Shown here one piece after another: positions 15,630 through 20,568 of a stretch of 20,568 nt of DNA. Made by a program: the position numbers and the translations under genes. The stretch covers positions 1 through 20,568 of the forward strand of contig JAAXHE010000221.1 in assembly GCA_012271065.1 (NCBI GenBank), written 5' to 3'. The DNA is from Candidatus Latescibacterota bacterium. Lineage in GTDB: Bacteria; Latescibacterota; UBA2968; GCA-2709665. The notes under the pieces were generated by a model. That model saw only the letters and a list, made by a program, of their open reading frames with translations. It made no database searches and was not told the origin of the DNA. Every line of letters begins with the position of its first letter. The stretch's first letter is position 1.

Positions 15630-16942
15630 TGGTGGGAATGAACCACCGAACGGCTTCGGTGGATGTCCGGGACCGCGTGTCGGTCTCCGAACAGAAGCAC
15701 GGGTCCATCCTTGAACAGTTATACGCGCTCGGTTCCGTGGTTGAATGCAGTCTCATTTCAACCTGCAATCGGTCCGAAGCCTACGTTATAACCGACGATC
15801 CCGAGACCGCACGCGCGGGCGTCATCGACGTATTCGGCGAAATCAGCGGGATCGACGCCGGTGAGTTGGGTGAATTCATATTCACCCGCAACGATCTGGA
15901 TGCCGTTCGACACCTGCTGTGCGTTGCGTCGGGGCTCGATTCGATGATCATGGGAGAGCCGCAGATCGCCGGTCAGGTGAAGGACGCGGGCGCCCGCGCG
16001 CTGGAAGCGGGAACGAGCGGCACCGTTCTGAACCGGTTGTTTCGTTCGGCCGTCGAAACCTCGAAACGGGCCAGAACGGAAACCGAAATCGCCGACGGCG
16101 CGGTTTCGGTCAGTTTCGCGGCGGTGGCGCTGGCAAAGAAGATCCTGGGAAAACTGGACGAAAGGACCGCCCTGGTCTTGGGTGCGGGCGAGATGAGCGA
16201 GCTGACCGCCAGGCACCTGGTGGATGGTGGGGTCGGGCGACTGATGGTGTCCAGTCGGACGTTCATGCGGGCGCGCGACCTGGCGAAACGCGTGAACGGG
16301 AAAGCATTGTCCTGGTCCGATGCAATGGATGGCCTGCACCGCGCCGACATCGTGATCAGTTCAACCAGCGCGACGGTCCCGATTCTGGAGAAGCTCCGGG
16401 TAGCGCGCGCGATGCAGCAGCGCCGGAACAACGCCATGTTTCTCATCGATATTGCGGTGCCGAGAGACATCGATCCGGACGCGGGATCACTCTACAACGT
16501 CTTTCTGTACGACATTGACGATCTGCAGGCGGTCGTCGGGGCAAACATGAAGAAGAGGCGGCGTGAGGCAGAGAAGGCGCGGCATATCGTCGACGAAGAG
16601 GTGAGAGTGTTCGCGTCCTGGTTGAATTCGCTCGAAGTGGTGCCCGCCATCGTGGCCATGCGTCAGCGATTCCAGGAACTCCTCGAGGAGGAACTGGATC
16701 GCGCCAGGTTGTCGGATTTCTCTGAAGTACAACAAGAGAAAGTGGCCGGTCTCCTGAGGCTTTACATGAACAAGCTGCTGCACGGTCCACAGGTCCGGTT
16801 GCGTGAAGCCGCCGATTCAGGGGAGGCGCTGAACTACGTTGACACGCTCATCCGCCTCTTCGACCTGGATGCGACTCCGGCCCGGGAGGCGAAATCGTCC
16901 GCTCGGGAAGCACCCGCGGAAAGGGTGCAAACCGAATGTTGA
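15617..16942 (+). CDS. hemA: Glutamyl-tRNA reductase
   Basis: HemA reduces glutamyl-tRNA(Glu) to glutamate-1-semialdehyde with NADPH, the first committed step of C5-pathway tetrapyrrole synthesis. The 441-residue product has the catalytic thiol C50 in STCNRSEAY, the same position as in E. coli, and the family segment SGLDSMIMGEPQIAGQVKDA (about 96-115). The NADPH-binding motif VLGAGEMSELTARH starts near residue 190. A helical dimerisation domain spans about 320-420, and a charged tail follows. Its ATG lies inside the end of the sirC-like gene (13-nt overlap), and its stop overlaps hemC by 7 nt, so the three are probably translationally coupled. No heme-regulatory KK motif at the N-terminus, as in enteric HemA, is seen. 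HemL, which converts its product, is not in this window. Confidence 0.97.
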   Translation: MSIVVVGMNHRTASVDVRDRVSVSEQKHGSILEQLYALGSVVECSLISTCNRSEAYVITDDPETARAGVIDVFGEISGIDAGELGEFIFTRNDLDAVRHLLCVASGLDSMIMGEPQIAGQVKDAGARALEAGTSGTVLNRLFRSAVETSKRARTETEIADGAVSVSFAAVALAKKILGKLDERTALVLGAGEMSELTARHLVDGGVGRLMVSSRTFMRARDLAKRVNGKALSWSDAMDGLHRADIVISSTSATVPILEKLRVARAMQQRRNNAMFLIDIAVPRDIDPDAGSLYNVFLYDIDDLQAVVGANMKKRRREAEKARHIVDEEVRVFASWLNSLEVVPAIVAMRQRFQELLEEELDRARLSDFSEVQQEKVAGLLRLYMNKLLHGPQVRLREAADSGEALNYVDTLIRLFDLDATPAREAKSSAREAPAERVQTEC

Positions 16943-17868
16943 ATCGGCTTGTGATCGGCAGCCGCGGCAGCCCCCTCGCCCTGTGCCAGGCGGACTGGGC
17001 AAGGACGGCACTGCTGCTGGCGAATCCCGGTCTCGAAGTACGCATAGACGTCATCAGAACGAAGGGGGATCATGAGCTGAACTTGCCGGTTGCCCGGATC
17101 GGCGGTAAGCGTGTCTTTACAAGGGAAATCGAAGAGGCGCTCCTCGACGGGCGAATCGACATGGCAGTACACTCATTGAAAGACCTGCCTACCCGGCTGC
17201 CGCGGGGCCTGCGCCTGGCGGCCATCAGCCGTCGCTGGGACGTCAGGGACGCCCTGGTCAGCCGTAACGGTCACACGCTCGAGAATCTCCCTGAGGGCTC
17301 GGTGGTGGGCACGGGCAGCCTGAGACGCCAGGCGCAGTTGCGGCATATCAGGCCCGACCTGAGGGTCGAAGGGATCCGCGGAAACGTGGATACCCGGTTG
17401 CGGAAACTCGATGCGGGTGAGATTGAAGCCGTAGTCCTGGCCGCGGCGGGTCTGCACAGGCTCGGCCTGGCAGGTCGCGCGAGTGAATTCCTCTCCGCAA
17501 AGCATTTCCTCCCGGCTCCCGGACAAGGCGCGTTGGGTATCGAGATCAGGCACGGCGATAGCCGTCTCGAGCGGGCGGTCGGCTGTTTGCACGATCGTTC
17601 CACCGATTCCGCGGTGGGCGCCGAACGAGCCATGCTGGACAAACTTGAAGGAGGATGCCAGGTGCCCATTGGCGCGTGGGCCCGGTTGTGCGACGGGTGT
17701 CTCGTTGCCGACGGGATCGTTGCCCTCCCCGACGGCGGCAAGGTTGTCCGCGCCCGGACGACGGGAGAAGCTGACGCATCCGGTGAAGTCGGCAGGAGGC
17801 TTGCCGGGCTGCTGATCGAGCGCGGAGCAAAGGAGATTCTGGGCGAAGCGTCGAAGGCCGCAGGCTAG
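16936..17868 (+). CDS. hemC: Hydroxymethylbilane synthase (porphobilinogen deaminase)
   Basis: HemC joins four porphobilinogen units into hydroxymethylbilane, using a covalently attached dipyrromethane cofactor. The 310-residue sequence has IGSRGSPLAL at the N-terminus, catalytic D83 in VHSLKDLPT, the basic substrate-binding segment GTGSLRRQAQL, IRGNVDTRL, and the cofactor-bearing C241 in LEGGCQVPIGAW. In E. coli the equivalent cysteine is C242. Three domains of normal length are present, with nothing missing. The start overlaps the hemA stop by 7 nt and has a GGAAAGGG-type ribosome site in the end of hemA. A gap of 52 nt separates it from the CobA-HemD fusion, whose HemD half uses its unstable product. 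Confidence 0.97.
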   Translation: MLNRLVIGSRGSPLALCQADWARTALLLANPGLEVRIDVIRTKGDHELNLPVARIGGKRVFTREIEEALLDGRIDMAVHSLKDLPTRLPRGLRLAAISRRWDVRDALVSRNGHTLENLPEGSVVGTGSLRRQAQLRHIRPDLRVEGIRGNVDTRLRKLDAGEIEAVVLAAAGLHRLGLAGRASEFLSAKHFLPAPGQGALGIEIRHGDSRLERAVGCLHDRSTDSAVGAERAMLDKLEGGCQVPIGAWARLCDGCLVADGIVALPDGGKVVRARTTGEADASGEVGRRLAGLLIERGAKEILGEASKAAG

Positions 17869-17920
17869 CGCTAATATGTCACGGTAGTGCGGCTGGATTC
17901 CTGGCGGTTTTGGGGGAATC

Positions 17921-19444
17921 ATGGCGAGAGGCACGGTTTTTCTTGTTGGTGCGGGTCCGGGAGATCCCGAACTGATCACAATTAAGGCCCTTCGCCGCAT
18001 CCGGCAAGCAGACGTGATTCTTTACGACAGTCTGGCCAATCCTGCGTTGCTGGACGAAGCGCCGCCGCATTGTGAAACCATCGACGTGGGCAAGCGGCCC
18101 GGCGCCCAGGCGCGGCAGCAGGAGCGGATCAACCGACTGATGGTCGCACGGGCGGCGAAGGGGCTCAGGGTGGTGCGTCTCAAGGGTGGGGACCCGTTCC
18201 TGTTCGGGCGCGGTGGTGAGGAAATGGCGACGCTGGAACAGGCGGGCATCGCATTTGAGGTGATTCCGGGAATTACCAGCGCGATCGCCGCGCCCGCTTA
18301 CGCGGGCATACCGGTCACCCACCGCGCGATCGCTCCGCACGTGACCTTTCTGACGGGGCACCGCGAGTCTTTGGACGCCCTCCCGGAGATAGACTGGCGC
18401 GCGCTGGGTCAGCTGGGCGGCACACTTGTCGTGTTGATGGGCGTACGGAATCGCGGGGAGGTCGCCCGGAGATTGATCGAGGCCGGTCGTCCGTCCGATA
18501 CGCCTGTGGCGTTGGTGCAGGACGGTACGTTGCCAAGTCAGAAGACCGTTCGGTGTACGCTGGGTACCCTGGCCGATGTCGAGGCCGCCAGCCCCGCCGC
18601 AATTGTTGTGGGTGAAGTGGCCACGTCCGACTATTCGTGGTTCCAACGGCTTCCGCTTTTCGGAAAACGTATCATGATTACACGCAGCCGGAATCAGGTC
18701 GGAGATCTGCGCGGCATGTTGATGGGACTTGGGGCCGAGGTTCTGGTGGCCCCCGCCATCGAGATCGCGGATCCGCCGGAATGGGCGCCGGTGGATGCCG
18801 CTATCGTGGCATTGGACCGGATTGACTGGCTCGTCTTTGCCAGCGGCAACGCTATTGAGCGGTTCGTCAAGCGGGTGCGAATGCTGCACGGCAACCTCAA
18901 CGGGTTGTCCCATGTCAGGGTTGCCGTCGTGGGTCGGAAATCCGCGGAGAAGGTTCAGAGTTACGGCCTGCGTGTTGACTTGTGTCCACGTCAGCACACC
19001 GCTGCCGGCCTTGTGGAGCAGTTGGCCGGAGTCGATTTGTCGGGATTGTGCGTGCTGATTCCCCGGGCGGAAGAGGGGCGAAGGACAATACCGGATGCGC
19101 TGCGCGCGCAAGGGGCTCGGGTGCGGGAGGTCGTTGTCTACCGAACTGTGAAACCCGCGGGCATCTCGCAGCAGGTCGTGGGGCGCCTGAAGCGGCGGGA
19201 GGTGGACATGATCGTTTTTTCAAGTCCCTCTGCCGCATTGAATTGTGTGGAATTGTTCAAGCAATTTGGAATATCAGAGCTAACAAAGGCGTTCCCCGCC
19301 GCCTGTATTGGCCCCACAACGGCCGAGACGGCCCGGAATCTGGGCTTTGCCGTTGTCACGCAGGCCACGGAGCAGGAGGTCGGCATCACCGGACTCGTCG
19401 ATTCGATGCAGGTTTATTTCAGTAACCGGGTAAGCGGCGGGTAA
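17921..19444 (+). CDS. cobA-hemD: Fused uroporphyrinogen-III C-methyltransferase and uroporphyrinogen-III synthase (CobA-HemD)
   Basis: This 507-residue protein joins two enzymes. Residues 4 to about 245 are a SUMT/CobA methyltransferase with FLVGAGPGDPELITIKAL, a DSLAN segment, the SAM-site motif RLKGGDPFLFGRGGEE and GIPVTHR. It makes precorrin-2 from uroporphyrinogen III. From about residue 249 (KRIMITRS) to the end is a HemD fold that closes hydroxymethylbilane to uroporphyrinogen III, with the family segments DWLVFASGNAIERF, IVFSSPSA and CIGPTTAETARNLG. The fusion is known in several phyla and puts the branch point to heme and to siroheme or B12 in one chain. GGGGGA five bases from the ATG is a good ribosome site. 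It is the last gene of the tetrapyrrole cluster here; hemB, hemL and hemE do not follow within the window. Confidence 0.95.
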   Translation: MARGTVFLVGAGPGDPELITIKALRRIRQADVILYDSLANPALLDEAPPHCETIDVGKRPGAQARQQERINRLMVARAAKGLRVVRLKGGDPFLFGRGGEEMATLEQAGIAFEVIPGITSAIAAPAYAGIPVTHRAIAPHVTFLTGHRESLDALPEIDWRALGQLGGTLVVLMGVRNRGEVARRLIEAGRPSDTPVALVQDGTLPSQKTVRCTLGTLADVEAASPAAIVVGEVATSDYSWFQRLPLFGKRIMITRSRNQVGDLRGMLMGLGAEVLVAPAIEIADPPEWAPVDAAIVALDRIDWLVFASGNAIERFVKRVRMLHGNLNGLSHVRVAVVGRKSAEKVQSYGLRVDLCPRQHTAAGLVEQLAGVDLSGLCVLIPRAEEGRRTIPDALRAQGARVREVVVYRTVKPAGISQQVVGRLKRREVDMIVFSSPSAALNCVELFKQFGISELTKAFPAACIGPTTAETARNLGFAVVTQATEQEVGITGLVDSMQVYFSNRVSGG

Positions 19445-19618
19445 GCTTGTCGCCGTTTTGCGGCACCACAGAGGCTTTCCCGACCCGGGTCCATCCGGAG
19501 GCGCGGAAAGCCACTTCGATTCCGGTGTTGCGCGTGACCGGATCCGGGTACCGGCGTTCATCCGTATAAAGGTCCTGGAGACCGCTTGATTTTCGGACGT
19601 CATCACCATATTTGCCTG

Positions 19619-19647
19619 TTGACACGCAGCGGCATACCACGTAAATT
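19619..19647 (+). promoter_or_regulatory. Sigma70-like promoter for the secreted cohesin-like protein
   Basis: A perfect TTGACA at 19619-19624 is followed after exactly 17 bases by TAAATT at 19642-19647, which matches four of six -10 positions. It lies 54 nt before the ATG in a locally AT-rich stretch. This suggests the gene is transcribed separately from the tetrapyrrole cluster. Confidence 0.55.
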
Positions 19648-19688
19648 TACCGTATAACGCTTCATAGCGAGATTTTCTGAACTCCGAT

Positions 19689-19695
19689 AAGGAGG
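19689..19695 (+). promoter_or_regulatory. Strong ribosome binding site of the secreted protein gene
   Basis: AAGGAGG lies five bases before the ATG at 19701. It is the strongest Shine-Dalgarno match in the window and suggests high expression of the exported protein. Confidence 0.75.
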
Positions 19696-19700
19696 CGGTT

Positions 19701-20501
19701 ATGCGTACGATTCTCGTTTTATTGGCACTTTCTCTGGCAGGATCGGCGTCTGCGGGAGAGATGACCGATGGACTGACCATTACAGGCGGTCAGAACTCGT
19801 TCGCTCGTCTGACGCTGGAGCGGGCGGACGCGCCGGACGCCGAACCGGGTGTCCTGAAGTTGCGCGTTTCACTTGTTCAGGCGAAAAACCTGAAGGGGTA
19901 CGGATTCTCGTTGATCTACGACCCCGGGAAATACGAATTTCTCGAAGCCAGGGAGCTCGACGCCAACCTCCTCTCGTCCCGGTCTGAGAAGAGTACGCTT
20001 TTTCTGTCTTCCAACCGGACGCCCGGAAAACTTGATATCGGCGCCATGAAGGTCGATGGCGCAGGCGCCAGCGGTGACGGCGGTCTCGTCGAACTCGTTT
20101 TCAAGACGACCGAAACCCCGCTGCCAACGGATTTCCAGGTCGCTGAAGGGGTTCTGGTCGGTCTCGATGGAAACATCGATCAGCTCACGCAAATAGAAAT
20201 CGGGAATCTGAAACCGGTGCCCGACCGAACGTCCCTGAGCCAGAATATGCCGAATCCCTTCAACCCCTCCACAACAATCGAGTATCAGGTCGCGGAGGCC
20301 GGACAGGTCAGGCTTGCCATCTATAATCTGCTTGGGCAGGAGGTACGTGTTCTGGTGGACGCGCGCAATGAAGCGGGCCACTACACGGCAAACTGGGATG
20401 GCAAGGACCAGTTGGGACGGCAGGTTGCCAGCGGGGTCTACCTGTATCGGCTGCAGGCCGCCAACTTCTCGGCCTCCAGGCGGATGATGCTGTTGAAATG
20501 A
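19701..20501 (+). CDS. Secreted protein with cohesin-like domain and C-terminal FlgD/T9SS-like domain
   Basis: This 266-residue protein begins with a clear signal peptide: basic MR, a hydrophobic core and an AGSASA cleavage region, with the mature end at about residue 20. Residues 25-165 resemble a cohesin-type beta sandwich, as judged from the LRVSLVQAKNLKGYGFSLIY strand pair, a YEFLEA segment and a later LVELVFKT strand. From about residue 180 the end matches the FlgD Ig-like or type A sorting domain seen on many exported proteins of FCB bacteria: MPNPFNPSTTIEY, VRLAIYNLLGQEV, WDGKD, GVYLYRL and the final RRMMLLK. In Bacteroidota such tails direct type IX secretion; whether this organism has that system is not shown here. 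No dockerin is seen, so a cellulosome is not implied. It has its own promoter and a strong AAGGAGG site. The partner or role is unknown. Confidence 0.85.
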   Translation: MRTILVLLALSLAGSASAGEMTDGLTITGGQNSFARLTLERADAPDAEPGVLKLRVSLVQAKNLKGYGFSLIYDPGKYEFLEARELDANLLSSRSEKSTLFLSSNRTPGKLDIGAMKVDGAGASGDGGLVELVFKTTETPLPTDFQVAEGVLVGLDGNIDQLTQIEIGNLKPVPDRTSLSQNMPNPFNPSTTIEYQVAEAGQVRLAIYNLLGQEVRVLVDARNEAGHYTANWDGKDQLGRQVASGVYLYRLQAANFSASRRMMLLK

Positions 20502-20568
20502 CGTCGTTGGTGTGGCACTGCAACGTATGAAGTTGTTTCAAGATTCCTGGTGAGTCCCGAGCGCGAGC

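Larger units (their letters stand above)
19445..19700. other. Intergenic region between the tetrapyrrole cluster and the secreted protein gene
   Basis: This 256-nt spacer opens with a small hairpin just after the cobA-hemD stop (GCCG and CGGC around a 5-nt TTTTG loop, about 19451-19463), with no T tract. Its last 80 bases are more AT-rich and hold a promoter and a strong ribosome site for the next gene. I see no convincing small gene on either strand. Confidence 0.5.

Noticed and set aside
17879..19111. A 410-residue minus-strand open frame opposite cobA-hemD
   Set aside because: It is fully antisense to a gene with unmistakable CobA and HemD motifs and shows no recognisable domain.
19419..19640. 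A 73-residue minus-strand open frame in the gap before the secreted protein gene
   Set aside because: It has no recognisable motif or convincing ribosome site, and it runs through the promoter region of the downstream gene; not supportable as a gene.

Overview
The window (about 20.6 kb, GC-rich, no stretch of foreign composition obvious by eye) carries fifteen intact protein genes that I can support. I see no rRNA, complete tRNA, CRISPR array, transposase or phage gene. It looks like chromosome from an uncultured Gram-negative bacterium of the wider FCB lineage, such as Latescibacterota-, Gemmatimonadota- or Eisenbacteria-like groups. Three things point that way. There is a secreted protein with a C-terminal NPFNPST-type FlgD/T9SS-like domain. 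There is a DUF2723 (GT117, TMEM260-like) membrane glycosyltransferase with TPR repeats. There is also a short MetE-core methionine-synthase-like protein. This lineage call is inference; no ribosomal marker is present.

Layout. Positions 77-2342 hold two minus-strand genes, an ArgE/DapE-type M20 metallopeptidase and a MetE-core protein. A 349-nt divergent region with an extended -10 promoter separates them from a plus-strand pair, gamma-glutamyltransferase and an MFS transporter (2692-5769). A minus-strand flavin disulfide oxidoreductase (5793-7166) converges on the MFS gene. From 7402 everything runs on the plus strand: a MATE exporter, then the overlapping GT117 and GT2 glycosyltransferase pair (9102-12612), which ends in a strong hairpin. 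Next come anmK (12793-13992) and a tetrapyrrole cluster (14140-19444): a HemX/CcsA-like membrane protein, SirC-like precorrin-2 dehydrogenase, hemA, hemC and a CobA-HemD fusion. After a 256-nt gap with a good sigma70-like promoter, a secreted cohesin-like/FlgD-like protein closes the window (19701-20501).

How the genes work together. The tetrapyrrole cluster is the clearest functional unit. HemA starts the C5 pathway from glutamyl-tRNA, HemC makes hydroxymethylbilane, the HemD half closes it to uroporphyrinogen III, the CobA half methylates that to precorrin-2, and the SirC-like protein oxidises it toward sirohydrochlorin. HemL and HemB, needed between HemA and HemC, are not in the window. 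sirC/hemA and hemA/hemC overlap, which suggests translational coupling. The GT117/GT2 pair is a likely cell-envelope or protein glycosylation module. The first 5.8 kb look like peptide or amino-acid scavenging (deacylase, glutamyl transfer, methyl transfer, export), but this is inference from neighbours only.

I found no clearly new multi-gene system. The most notable points are the coupled glycosyltransferase pair, the HemX-like protein whose WWD-type motif reads WNEP, the catalytically complete but half-length MetE, and the cohesin/FlgD-like secreted protein with its own promoter.
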